A stretch of 64,000 nucleotides of DNA from JASBRS01 sp964496495 (GCA_964496495.1 CAZBZU010000014.1:3577-67576); one strand, 5' to 3'; positions 19,955 through 28,009 are shown, numbered from the stretch's first letter. Numbers and translations are program-made. The notes: generated from the letters alone by a model not told the origin.

Positions 19955-21103
19955 ATGACCGAGCCGGCCATCACCCCCACCGGCGTGCCCGCCGCGGCCG
20001 CAGCTGCGGCCGGCGCGCCCGCCGCCGACGTTCCGGGCAGGCGCGTCGCCGAGCTGCCGCCGCGGGCCATCTTGCTGCGGGCGATGAACGCGCGCGACCG
20101 GCGCTTCGACGGTGTCGCCTTCGCCGGCGTCACCTCCACCGGCATCTTCTGCCTGCCCTCGTGCCCGGCTCGCAAGCCGAAGGCCGAGAACGTGCGCTTC
20201 TTCGCCAGCGCTCGGGAGGCGCTGGCGGCAGGCTTCCGCCCCTGCCTGCGCTGTCACCCGCTGGAGCCGGCCGGCGAGACCCCGGAGGACATCCGGGCCC
20301 TGCTGGCCGAGGTCGAAGCGGAGCCTGCGCGGCGCTTGCGGGATGCCGAGCTGCGCGAACGCGGGCTCGAGCCGGCCCGGGTGCGCCGCTGGTTCAAGAA
20401 GCATCACGGCATGACCTTCCACGCCTACCAGCGTGGCCGCAGGCTGGCCCGCGCCATCCACGACCTGCAGGCCGGGGCGCCGGTGGCGCACGCCGCGTTC
20501 GATCACGGCTACGAGTCGTTGAGCGGCTTTCAGGACGCCATCAAACGCATCACCGGGGGCACCGCCACGGCCAGTCGCGGGACGCGTCTGGTGCACCTCT
20601 CCACCGTCGCCACCCCGCTCGGCCCGATGCTCCTGGGCGCCACCGACGAGGCGGTGTGCCTGCTGGAGTTCACCGACCGCCCCATGCTCGAGACGCAGCT
20701 GGCCCGGCTGGCTCGGCGCCTGAGCTGCACCTTCGTTCCCGGAGCGACCGCCGCCGGCCGGCGGCTCGATGCCGAGCTCGCCGCCTACTTCGCCGGCGAG
20801 CTGCGCACCTTCGAGACGCCGCTGGAGACCGCCGGAACCGACTTCCAGGAGAGCGTCTGGCGCGAGCTGCGCAGCATCCCGTACGGGGAGACCCGCAGCT
20901 ACGCGGAGCAGGCCCGGCGTATCGGCTCCCCCACCGCCGTGCGCGCGGTGGCGCGGGCCAACGGCGACAACCGCATCGCCGTGGTCGTCCCTTGCCACCG
21001 CGTCATCGGTGCCGACGGCAAGCTGGTCGGCTACGGCGGCGGGCTGTGGCGCAAGCGCTACCTGCTGGGCCTCGAGCGGCGGGCCGCGGCCCCCATTTCC
21101 TGA
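19955..21103 (+). CDS. ada: Ada: methylphosphotriester / O6-methylguanine-DNA methyltransferase
   Basis: A 382-residue full-length Ada. The N-terminal zinc domain has Cys66, Cys70, Cys97 and Cys100 (FCLPSC and PCLRC), where the first Cys would accept the methyl group from a phosphotriester. The AraC-type HTH follows at about 140-190 (RVRRWFKKHHGMTFHAYQRGRRL, FDHGYESLSGFQDAIKRITG). The C-terminal O6-alkylguanine transferase domain has Cys347 in VPCHRVIG, with the preceding RAVARANGDNRIAVV. In E. coli methylated Ada activates the adaptive response; whether an Ada regulon exists here is unknown. An alanine-rich leader of about 30 residues precedes the zinc domain. The sequence upstream holds tandem repeats and a TAGAGT hexamer 5 nt from the ATG. 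Confidence 0.95.
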   Translation: MTEPAITPTGVPAAAAAAAGAPAADVPGRRVAELPPRAILLRAMNARDRRFDGVAFAGVTSTGIFCLPSCPARKPKAENVRFFASAREALAAGFRPCLRCHPLEPAGETPEDIRALLAEVEAEPARRLRDAELRERGLEPARVRRWFKKHHGMTFHAYQRGRRLARAIHDLQAGAPVAHAAFDHGYESLSGFQDAIKRITGGTATASRGTRLVHLSTVATPLGPMLLGATDEAVCLLEFTDRPMLETQLARLARRLSCTFVPGATAAGRRLDAELAAYFAGELRTFETPLETAGTDFQESVWRELRSIPYGETRSYAEQARRIGSPTAVRAVARANGDNRIAVVVPCHRVIGADGKLVGYGGGLWRKRYLLGLERRAAAPIS

Positions 21104-21146
21104 GCTCGCCGGTGCGTGTGGCCGTCGGGGGTGCCCGGCGGGGCGA

Positions 21147-22163
21147 CTAGGGCGGCACCGGTCCGGCCAGGGGCGGCTCTCGGGCCTCGGCCAGGAAGCG
21201 GGCGAGCCGAGTCAGCGTGGCCTCCAGGCGCGCTGCGGCCTGGTCGCGGGCGGCGCCGGTGCCGGGCGCTCGCCCTCGGGAGCCTGCCAGTGGCCTGGCA
21301 CGCACGATGAGCATGCTGCGGCCGCCGGTGTCGAAGAAGCTCAGGGTGGTGAGCACCTCCCCCCACGGCCCGGCGTCCGGGTCGACGACGGGCTTGCCGC
21401 CCTCGTCCGCGGCGGTTGCCAGGAACACCAGGCGCTCGGGCGGCAGCACCTCGCGGTAGGTGAGCTTCGCCCAGCGGACCTCCCCGGCCGCCTGGCGGAC
21501 GCCGTAGTGGTAGGCGCCGCCGGGCTGCGGCTCGAGCCTGCGGGTCTCCACGGCCGCGCCGGCCGGCCCCCACCAGTACGCCAGCTTCCGAGCGTCGGTC
21601 CAGGCGGCGAACGCCAGGTCGGGCGGCGCGTCGAGCAGGCGCGCCGCCACCAGCTCGCCTTCGGAGGCCGGGGTGGTCTCGACGGCGAGGAGCTCGGCCA
21701 GCCGGTCGTAGCCTTCGGCCGCGACCGCCTCGAGGCCGGAGGCACGGTAGGCGTTGCGCTCGGCCGGTGCCGCGAAGGCGGTGGCGTTGGTCAGCAGCGT
21801 GACGCCGCCCTGCTCGGAGAGGGTCACCGTCACCTGGATCTCGTTGCCACGCCAGCGCGCCACGTCGTAGACCAGGCTGTAGACCAGTCTGGTGGGCGCC
21901 GCGACCACGCGGAAGCGCCCGAGGAACGGGTGCCTGTCGCCGTTGCGGTCCCGTAGGGCGAAGCGCAGGTGACCGCCAGGTCGCACGTCCATCTGGCAGC
22001 TGACGAGCTCCGCCCCGCGCCCGCCGAACCAGCGTCCGAGCTTCCCGCAGCTCGTGAGCGCCTCGAACACCAGCTCACGCGGCGCGTGGAAGGCACGCGT
22101 CCGGACCACCTCGGCGTCGGAGGTGAGGGTGAGCTGCGCGGCGTAGGGGTCGTCGCCGCTCAC
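21147..22163 (-). CDS. Protein with two SRPBCC (AHSA1-type) domains
   Basis: A 338-residue protein made of two AHSA1/START-like domains in tandem. Domain one is at about residues 15-160 (TRAFHAPRELVFEALTSCGKLGRWFGGRG, DVRPGGHLRFALRDRNGD, LVYSLVYD). Domain two is at about 165-325 (ARLLDAPPDLAFAAWTDARKLAYWWGPAG, PGGAYHYGVR, PPERLVFL, LTTLSFFDTGG). These folds bind hydrophobic ligands or assist chaperones; most bacterial members have no known ligand. The ends of the Ada gene and this gene converge with 43 bases between. The GTG start at 22163 has only a weak ribosome site, so the exact N-terminus is uncertain. Confidence 0.82.
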   Translation of the reverse strand: MSGDDPYAAQLTLTSDAEVVRTRAFHAPRELVFEALTSCGKLGRWFGGRGAELVSCQMDVRPGGHLRFALRDRNGDRHPFLGRFRVVAAPTRLVYSLVYDVARWRGNEIQVTVTLSEQGGVTLLTNATAFAAPAERNAYRASGLEAVAAEGYDRLAELLAVETTPASEGELVAARLLDAPPDLAFAAWTDARKLAYWWGPAGAAVETRRLEPQPGGAYHYGVRQAAGEVRWAKLTYREVLPPERLVFLATAADEGGKPVVDPDAGPWGEVLTTLSFFDTGGRSMLIVRARPLAGSRGRAPGTGAARDQAAARLEATLTRLARFLAEAREPPLAGPVPP

Positions 22164-22263
22164 GAGGGAGCCCGTCCATCGTTCACCTCTCCAGGGTAGG
22201 CGAGCGCGCGCTCGTTCGCCAGCGGAAGGCGGCTTCGACGCCCCGCAGCGCTCGCGGCCCGCC

Positions 22264-22923
22264 TCAGCCGAGCCGCTTGCCGAACCAGAGGGCGTGGTCG
22301 CCCGGCATGCCGCGCAGCGACGCGAAGCCGAGGTGCCGGTAGAAGGCCGCCGCGCGCCGGTTGCGCTCGTCCACGCCCAGATGGACGCCGGCCGAGCCGT
22401 CGCGGCGCAGCCTGTCCAGGAGCGTCTCGAGCAGCGTGCGGCCGAGGCCGCGGCCCTGGGTGCGGGGCAGCAGATCGATGTGGAGGTGCGAGGGGTAGGG
22501 CGTCAGCTCGCTGCGCAGGGCGAGGGGGAAGGCGGTCTCGGGATGGTGCAGGACGCGCATTGCGCGCTGGTCGGGCGACCAGCCGGCGGGGTCGCCCGCG
22601 GGGTCGGGGTAGCGGGCCGCCAGGCCCGGGAGCCACTGCGCGCGAACGCGCGCATTGAAATCGCCGGTGTCCAGCGCGCCCACGACGTAGCCGCACACGC
22701 CCTCGGCATCCTCCAGCACCAGCGCGTGTTCCGGCTCCAGCGCGGCGTAGGGCCCGACGTAGAGATGGCCGAGCAGCGCGGTGTCGCGGAAGAGGGGAGT
22801 GGCGTCCTCGCCGGCATCCCCGGTTCGCAGGCAGATGCGGTAGAGGGCGGCCCGGTCGCCCGCATCCGCCAGGCGGATACGGGCGCCGCCGCGCGTCATC
22901 CGGGGCGGGAAAGGCTCAGTCAT
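22264..22923 (-). CDS. GNAT-family N-acetyltransferase
   Basis: A 219-residue GNAT enzyme that transfers an acetyl group from acetyl-CoA to an unknown amine. The acetyl-CoA loop is QGRGLGRTLLETLLDRLR (about 155-172), preceded by LHIDLLP and followed by GVHLGVDERNRRAAAFYRHLGF, a standard motif B. The first 100 residues form the variable acceptor side. The gene overlaps the end of the GH84 gene upstream by 8 bases, so the two are probably expressed together. Its substrate could be an amino sugar released by the glycosidase, but that is inference from position. Confidence 0.88.
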   Translation of the reverse strand: MTEPFPPRMTRGGARIRLADAGDRAALYRICLRTGDAGEDATPLFRDTALLGHLYVGPYAALEPEHALVLEDAEGVCGYVVGALDTGDFNARVRAQWLPGLAARYPDPAGDPAGWSPDQRAMRVLHHPETAFPLALRSELTPYPSHLHIDLLPRTQGRGLGRTLLETLLDRLRRDGSAGVHLGVDERNRRAAAFYRHLGFASLRGMPGDHALWFGKRLG

Positions 22924-24271
22924 CGGGCGGCCGCCCCGCCGTCCGGGGCGCCCGCAGCAACCGCTCCAGCTCGCCCGCGAAGCCTCCCCGGCGGACGTTG
23001 GCGATGCCGTCCCTCGGCGCCTCGGCGCCGGCCCCGAGGCGTCGCGCGGCCAGCCCCCTGGCGGCGGCCCCGACCTGCCCGAGCACCTCCAGCAGGTAGG
23101 GGTGCAGGCTGGCGAGCAGCTCGCGGTCGCGCAGGCCGGCGAGCCTCTGCAGCAGGCCGGCGAGCCGCCCGGCGGCGCTCGCGACGGACGCGACGTCCCC
23201 CTCCCAGGCCGCCGGCGGAACGGCGCCCAGGTAGGCCACGTCCTCCAGGAACGCTTGCGCGGCCGGCCCGTGCTCGAAGGGCAGGTACAGGAAGTCGGCC
23301 AGGAACGCCAGCTCGTCCGGGTCGAGGCGCTCGCCGCCCGCCAGCTCGAAGCGGTCCGACCAGCCGGCTACCGCCTCCAGGAAGGCCTCGCGCGGCCGGT
23401 AGTCGTCGGTGCGCAGGTAGCTCGCCAGCGTCGCCAGCGGCACGGTGTTGGCGGCGCACTCGCTGTTGGGGTTGCTGAGGATGCCGGCCACCTCCGCCTT
23501 GAGCGCGGCCGGGCGGCCGGCGTAGGGGCCGAGGTGCAGGCGCCGGGGGTCGTAGTCGTTGGCGTGCAGGTTGTCCCACAGCAGGGGCAAGCGGCGCAGT
23601 GCGCCCGCCACCTCGCGGGCGTGGGACGGCGTGATGCGCTCCGAGATCACCTCCGGGCCGCTCCACAGCACCTCGATGGCCGGTACCAGGCGCTCTCCCA
23701 GCTCCCGCAGGTAGGGGCTCTCGGCGACGCTGGGGCGGGCCATGGCGCCGCAGTAGTCCGTGGGGCAGAACAGCAGCGCCTCGCCGCCGGCCGCCTGGAG
23801 CTGCGCGTGGACGGCATTCGCGACCGCCGCCTGAGCCCCGGCAAGGGTGCCGAATCGCTCCGCGTCCTCGGGCCGCAGCCGGCGCGGCACGTCGTCGAAG
23901 AGCACGGCAAGGGTGCGAACGCCCAGCCCCAGCACCTGTGCCAGCTTGCTCTCCAGCGCCGCCGCGTCGTCCTCGTCGGCGTAGCGCAGGTCGAGTCCCG
24001 GCGCCAGGCCGTAGGCGAAGCTCACCCCGGCCGCGGCGGCGCCCGCTGCCAGCCGCTCGAGCGCCGCGAGCTCGTCGGCGTCGTACGGCTCGCGCCAGGC
24101 CGCGCGGTGCTTGAGATCGTCCTTGGGGGCGTAGAGGTAGGTGGTCAGGCCCCAGCGGCCCAGGTCGGCGAGCAGGGCCAGGCGCTCGCGCTCGCTCCAG
24201 GGCCGGCCGTAGAAGCCCTCGATGACGCCGCTGCGGAAGCCGCCCGAGGGTCTGCTCGTCGGTCCGCTCAG
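22916..24271 (-). CDS. GH84 beta-N-acetylglucosaminidase (O-GlcNAcase-like), probable CTG start
   Basis: A 451-residue glycoside hydrolase of family 84. The family signature GVIEGFYGRPWS is at residues 15-26, TYLYAPKDDLKHR at 44-56, the catalytic Asp pair in VLFDDVP is Asp126-Asp127, and LLWDNLHANDYDPRRLHLGPYAGRP follows, closely resembling eukaryotic O-GlcNAcases. GH84 enzymes use substrate-assisted catalysis on beta-GlcNAc. There is no signal peptide, so it acts in the cytosol. No ATG, GTG or TTG lies between the upstream stop and the signature; CTG 24271 overlaps the previous TGA as CTGA, like the ATGA and GTGA junctions elsewhere here. Alternatively it begins inside the upstream gene. Confidence 0.85.
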   Translation of the reverse strand: MSGPTSRPSGGFRSGVIEGFYGRPWSERERLALLADLGRWGLTTYLYAPKDDLKHRAAWREPYDADELAALERLAAGAAAAGVSFAYGLAPGLDLRYADEDDAAALESKLAQVLGLGVRTLAVLFDDVPRRLRPEDAERFGTLAGAQAAVANAVHAQLQAAGGEALLFCPTDYCGAMARPSVAESPYLRELGERLVPAIEVLWSGPEVISERITPSHAREVAGALRRLPLLWDNLHANDYDPRRLHLGPYAGRPAALKAEVAGILSNPNSECAANTVPLATLASYLRTDDYRPREAFLEAVAGWSDRFELAGGERLDPDELAFLADFLYLPFEHGPAAQAFLEDVAYLGAVPPAAWEGDVASVASAAGRLAGLLQRLAGLRDRELLASLHPYLLEVLGQVGAAARGLAARRLGAGAEAPRDGIANVRRGGFAGELERLLRAPRTAGRPPDD

Positions 24272-24819
24272 AAGTGGACGTTGACGCCGAAGCGCGTCGC
24301 CACGAGCACGCCGCGGAAGGTGAAGGGCACCCCCGGCTTCAGCTCCAGGTAGATCCCCGTGGTGGGGCCGACCGGCAGCTCCACGCCCCCCGTCAGGTGG
24401 ATCCCGCCCGTCAGCTGCGGGCTGACCGTCCCGATCGAGGTGTAGTAGAGGTCCGGTCCTCCACCCGCGTACCACACCGGGCCCGAGGCGGGGGCCGAGG
24501 TGTAGAGGACGTCGCCGCCGGCGTCGACGAAGTCGACCACCAGGGCGAAGGCGTCGATCGAGGCGCGCATCTCGACGTGCGGCGCGACGATGCCGCCCGC
24601 TTGCAGGCTGACCGCGGGGATCACCACGTCCTCGAGGGCGATCCCGCCGCCCGCGAAGGCGTCTTGCGCGTGCGCCGAGGCGGCCGCGACGAGGATGAGG
24701 AGCGCGGCGGCCACCGCGGGCACGATGTGCCGGCGCGGGGGGCGCCGCCGCAGGCCCGCGGGCACTGCGACGGCGCGCACTGCGGCGGAGGCAGAGGCGG
24801 GTGGGGTCGAGTCGAGCAT
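24268..24819 (-). CDS. Small exported beta-barrel-like protein
   Basis: A 183-residue exported protein. A hydrophobic stretch after RRRPPRRH (IVPAVAAALLILVAAASAHAQ, about residues 31-51) is a signal peptide with an unusually long N-region. The mature part has short alternating strands rich in Gly and aromatic residues and ends FGVNVHF, with a C-terminal Phe as in outer membrane barrels. I do not recognise a family. ATG 24819 was chosen because GGAGGAGGG precedes it; the frame extends upstream to 24894. It overlaps the GH84 gene by 4 bases, and the GNAT gene follows, forming a three-gene unit. Confidence 0.7.
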   Translation of the reverse strand: MLDSTPPASASAAVRAVAVPAGLRRRPPRRHIVPAVAAALLILVAAASAHAQDAFAGGGIALEDVVIPAVSLQAGGIVAPHVEMRASIDAFALVVDFVDAGGDVLYTSAPASGPVWYAGGGPDLYYTSIGTVSPQLTGGIHLTGGVELPVGPTTGIYLELKPGVPFTFRGVLVATRFGVNVHF

Positions 24820-24957
24820 GGCTCCCTCCTCCTGGTAGCCGGTCGGCTGGCTCCGAGCCGTGCCGGAGCACCGAAAGCTGGCGTTCTCCGCCATCCTCGC
24901 ACACCGGCGCCGCCTCTGCCCCGATGCCGGTCGCCTGCACCCGCGCCGGCGCTGCCG

Positions 24958-25824
24958 CTAGCTTCGTTCGGCGTTCGCGCGGATGGCGGCCGCCACGTAA
25001 GCGGCCAGGCCGGCGGCGCGGTCTTCGTAGTGCCGGCGGAAGCGCGGGTCGGCCTGGTACATGTCCGCCAGGCCCACGTGCATCTCCGTTCCGCAGTCGT
25101 AGAACCAGCGCGAGATGTGCTGGCGGTGCGCGTCCGCTGCGGCCATGGCGCGGGGGTCGTCCGCCGGAACGCCGGCCTGCAGCAGCTCGGCGAAGCGTTG
25201 CTCCACGGCCTCCATCTCGTCCCGGATGCGCACCCACGCCTCCTTGTCGTAGCGGCGCGCGCGCCGCTGGCTCTCGCGGTAGGCCTCGGTGTCGCCCCAG
25301 CGTTCCTCGGCCTCGGCCGCGTAGGCGGCGGGGTCGGCGTCGCCGAACACCTCCAGCATCTCTTCCGGGTTCAGCTCGATTCCCATCTGTCTCGCCTCCA
25401 AGGTCCTCTCCAGCGCCCGGCGCATCGCGGTAAGGCGCTCCAGGCGGGCGTCCAGCAGCGCCTTCTGGCGCCGCAGGTGGGTCACCTCGTCGTCGCTCGG
25501 ATCGTCGAGCATGGCGCGGATGGCATCCAGCTCGAAGCCCAACGCGCGGTAGGCGAGGATGCGCTGCAGACGTCGCAGGTCCCCAGCGCGGTAGCGCCGG
25601 TAGCCGTTCTCGCCGCGGCGCCCAGGCGTCAGCAGCCCGATGGCGTCGTAGTGGTGCAGCGTGCGCACGCTCACCCGGGCGAGCCGCGCGACCTCGCCGA
25701 CGGTGCGATCGCGGGCCCGCTCGGGCGTGCCGGGATCGCGTCCGCGCGCGGCGGCGCCGTCCCGGCCGCCTCCGTCCCGCCTTCTTCCGCTCGGCGGCAC
25801 GCTCCGGGAGCCGTCCTGTGCCAT
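24958..25824 (-). CDS. MerR-family regulator, TipA type
   Basis: A 288-residue MerR protein with a basic, Gly/Arg-rich N-terminal tail, the HTH and wing at about residues 41-110 (VGEVARLARVSVRTLHHYDAIGLLTPGRRGENGYRRYRAGDLRRL), a coiled-coil dimerisation helix, and a TipAS-type C-terminal domain (AYAAEAEERWGDTEAYRESQRR, FDCG-like WFYDCGTEMHVGLADMYQADPRF). TipAS domains bind thiopeptides or other ligands and activate transcription by DNA twisting. GGAAGGAGG precedes the ATG. A perfect palindrome 33 bases upstream of the start is the probable operator, so it is likely autoregulated. Confidence 0.93.
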   Translation of the reverse strand: MAQDGSRSVPPSGRRRDGGGRDGAAARGRDPGTPERARDRTVGEVARLARVSVRTLHHYDAIGLLTPGRRGENGYRRYRAGDLRRLQRILAYRALGFELDAIRAMLDDPSDDEVTHLRRQKALLDARLERLTAMRRALERTLEARQMGIELNPEEMLEVFGDADPAAYAAEAEERWGDTEAYRESQRRARRYDKEAWVRIRDEMEAVEQRFAELLQAGVPADDPRAMAAADAHRQHISRWFYDCGTEMHVGLADMYQADPRFRRHYEDRAAGLAAYVAAAIRANAERS

Positions 25825-25857
25825 GTCGAACCTCCTTCCCGAAGCGTAGCCTAGGGG

Positions 25858-25872
25858 CTCACGTTACGTGAG
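25858..25872. promoter_or_regulatory. Perfect palindrome, probable TipA-type MerR operator
   Basis: CTCACGTTACGTGAG is a perfect 7+1+7 inverted repeat between the MerR gene (minus strand) and the secreted-protein gene (plus strand). TipA-type regulators are known to use CTCACGT...ACGTGAG-like sites, usually in their own promoters. It could also regulate the divergent gene. Confidence 0.75.
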
Positions 25873-25963
25873 GGTCAAGGGGGCCGGGAACTTCGCTGGC
25901 GCCCCGTGACTCCAAGGGGGTAGAGGCCCGCGACGCGGGCCGACAGCCGTCAGGAGGTACTCC

Positions 25964-26746
25964 GTGTACCACCGCTATCGCGCCCTTCGCTGGCTTCCCG
26001 TTCCCTTCCTCGTCATCGCCCTGGTGGCGCTGAGCTTGCCGGCGACCGCGGTGTCGCAGTCGCTGCCGCCGGCCGCCCCCGCCGCGCAGGCACACGGCGC
26101 GGCGGCGCCGTCCCCGGTGGCGGCGCCGTCGCAGACGGCAGCCGCCACGCTGCTGAGGCGCATGCTGGCCGCCGAGCGGACCCTCGAGGTGGCCGGCACC
26201 ACCCGCGAGCGCAGCGCGCTCCCCGGCGTGCAGGCCGATCGGGCCGGGCGGGGCTTCGCGCTACCCGTCGGGGTCACCCCGGAGTTGCTGGGGCGGGCCT
26301 TCACGGCCACGCTGGGCTCGCCGCTGCGACTGGCAGGACGCGAGGTACAGGTCCTCGAGCTCCATGGCCAGGGGCCGCTGACGCCCGACTGGACCTTCTG
26401 GGTCGACCGCCCCCTGCTGGCCCGGCTCATGAGCAAGGGCGACGTGCCGGCCGGATACGTGCCCGTGGGCGTCAAGCGCATCGAGGTGGGCAAGGGCCGC
26501 GTGCCGGCGCTGCGGCTGACCTTCTGGGACGGTCTCGACGGCCTGGTGCTGCTGGTGTACCGCCGCCAGGCCCGGCCTCCGGTGAGCGACAGCGCCCACG
26601 TCGCCAGCCGCCAGCTCGGTCGCTTCACCGTGAGCGCCATCGGGCCGGCACCGAAGGCCGCGCTGTCGGACTGGCTGGCGCGCCTGGGCTCGAGCCCGCT
26701 GGCTCGGCTGGCGCCGCGCGACGCCCTCGGCGCTTCCGCCCCCTGA
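25964..26746 (+). CDS. Exported protein of unknown function
   Basis: A 260-residue protein with a signal peptide at about residues 10-30 (WLPVPFLVIALVALSLPATAVS), then an Ala/Pro-rich linker to about residue 57. The globular part begins LLRRMLAAERTLEVAGTTRERSALPG and is faintly like MucB/RseB or LolA-type beta-sheet domains; I would not assign a function from this. The GTG start has a strong AGGAGGT site 5 bases upstream. It is divergent from the TipA-type gene, with the palindromic operator between, so it may be that regulator's target. It precedes the antiporter by 19 bases counting from its stop to the leader ORF. Confidence 0.65.
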   Translation: MYHRYRALRWLPVPFLVIALVALSLPATAVSQSLPPAAPAAQAHGAAAPSPVAAPSQTAAATLLRRMLAAERTLEVAGTTRERSALPGVQADRAGRGFALPVGVTPELLGRAFTATLGSPLRLAGREVQVLELHGQGPLTPDWTFWVDRPLLARLMSKGDVPAGYVPVGVKRIEVGKGRVPALRLTFWDGLDGLVLLVYRRQARPPVSDSAHVASRQLGRFTVSAIGPAPKAALSDWLARLGSSPLARLAPRDALGASAP

Positions 26747-26752
26747 GGCGGG

Positions 26753-26758
26753 TACGAT
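26753..26758 (+). promoter_or_regulatory. -10 box TACGAT ahead of the leader ORF
   Basis: TACGAT lies 7 nt before ATG 26766 of a 20-codon ORF, giving the same geometry as the other probable leaderless starts here. Confidence 0.45.
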
Positions 26759-26765
26759 TCGGACC

Positions 26766-26828
26766 ATGGCAGGAGGGGTGCGCGCGCCCTGGTGGGGTGC
26801 GGCCGCGTGGAGGTGGGCGCTGCCGTGA
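26766..26828 (+). CDS. Short Trp-rich leader ORF overlapping the antiporter start
   Basis: This 20-codon ORF begins ATG GCA GGA GGG and ends with a TGA that overlaps the GTG start of the Ca2+/H+ antiporter as GTGA. It encodes four tryptophans (residues 9, 10, 15 and 17), very many for 20 residues. A TACGAT hexamer 7 nt upstream suggests a leaderless transcript. If translated, it would couple ribosomes to the antiporter start. I cannot tell whether the peptide acts itself or only translation through it matters. It may be fortuitous, since GGAGGTG also precedes the antiporter start. Confidence 0.45.
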   Translation: MAGGVRAPWWGAAAWRWALP

Positions 26829-27886
26829 TCTTCGCCTGGTTGCTGCTGCTGGTGCCGCTATCGCTGGCGAGCAACACCCTGCTCCACCTGGCGCCGCTGT
26901 GGGTGTTCGCGCTCGGCATCCTGGCGATCGTGCCGCTGGCGGAGTGGATCCGCCGGGCCACCGAGCAGCTCGCGCGCCTCACCGGTCCGGCGGTCGGCGG
27001 CCTGCTCAACGTCACCTTCGGCAACACGGCCGAGCTGGTGCTGGCGCTGTTCGTGCTGCAGGCCGGCCATACCGACGTGGTCAAGGCGCAGATCACGGGC
27101 TCCATCGTAGGCAACTGCCTGCTGGGCTTCGGGCTGGCGGTGGTGGTCGGGAGCTTCGGGCGCCAGCAGCAGCGCTTCAGCAAGGAGCGCGCGGAGCTGC
27201 TCTCGAGCCTGCTGATCATGGCGGTGCTGGGCTTGCTGGTACCGGCCCTGTTCGACCTCACCGAGCGGACCGCCGGCGTGGCCGCCGTCGGCGCGCTCGA
27301 CGAGCGGCTGAGCCTGGGCGTGGCGCTGGTGCTGATCGGCGTCTACGTCGGCAACCTGGTCTACACCCTGGTCACCCACCGCGACGTGTTCGCTCGCCGG
27401 CAGCCGCGCGAGGGCGCGGCGTGGGGGCTGTGGACGTCGCTGGGGGTGCTGCTGGCCGCCACGGCCGTCACCGCCTGGGTGGCGGAGCTGATCTCGGGAG
27501 CGCTCGTCAGCACCGCCAGCAGCCTGGGTCTCACCCCCTTCTTCCTCGGCATCACGGTGCTGGCCGTGGTCGGCAACGCCGCCGAGTACATCTCGGCGAT
27601 CTACTTCGCGCGCCGCGACCGCATGGGCCTGGTGCTCTCCATCACCGTGGGCTCGAGCATCCAGGTGGCGCTGCTGGTGGCGCCGCTGCTGGTGCTGGTG
27701 TCCTACCTCATGGGGCGCCCCATGGACCTGGTGTTCGCGAACCCGCTCGAGCTGGTGGCGATCGCCGGCGCGGCGTTCATCGTGAACGCCATCGCCGAGG
27801 ACGGCGAGACCGCCTGGTTCGAGGGCGTGCTCCTGCTGGGCGTGTATGCCGTGCTGGGGCTGGCGTTCTTCTTCACCGCGCCCTGA
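26825..27886 (+). CDS. Ca2+/H+ antiporter (CaX, CaCA superfamily)
   Basis: A 353-residue inner-membrane cation/proton exchanger with about eleven hydrophobic segments in two homologous halves. The alpha-repeat motifs are GGLLNVTFGNTAELVLALF in half one and GITVLAVVGNAAEYISAIYFARRDRM in half two, each with the ion-binding GN.(A)E core. Family members exchange cytosolic Ca2+ for external protons. GTG 26825 was chosen because GGAGGTG is well placed and because the start overlaps the stop of a short upstream ORF; another in-frame GTG is at 26792. A P-type Ca2+ ATPase 20 kb away suggests that calcium extrusion matters to this organism. Confidence 0.92.
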   Translation: MIFAWLLLLVPLSLASNTLLHLAPLWVFALGILAIVPLAEWIRRATEQLARLTGPAVGGLLNVTFGNTAELVLALFVLQAGHTDVVKAQITGSIVGNCLLGFGLAVVVGSFGRQQQRFSKERAELLSSLLIMAVLGLLVPALFDLTERTAGVAAVGALDERLSLGVALVLIGVYVGNLVYTLVTHRDVFARRQPREGAAWGLWTSLGVLLAATAVTAWVAELISGALVSTASSLGLTPFFLGITVLAVVGNAAEYISAIYFARRDRMGLVLSITVGSSIQVALLVAPLLVLVSYLMGRPMDLVFANPLELVAIAGAAFIVNAIAEDGETAWFEGVLLLGVYAVLGLAFFFTAP

Positions 27887-27900
27887 CGCCCGTGGCCGGG

Positions 27901-27978
27901 TCATTTGCCGGTAGACAGCGGACCCATGCCGCTCCAGAATGCGGTCGGTCCCCACGAAAACGAGGCTTGAGCAAATGA
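27901..27978. promoter_or_regulatory. Intergenic spacer with separated inverted repeat
   Basis: TCATTTGC (27901-27908) and GCAAATGA (27971-27978) are exact inverted copies 62 bases apart, in the spacer between the antiporter and the SPW-repeat gene. These AT-rich octamers stand out against the background. They may be paired regulator sites. Confidence 0.3.
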
Positions 27979-28009
27979 GGTGTCCTACGGGGACCGGAAG
28001 GAGCGGGTC

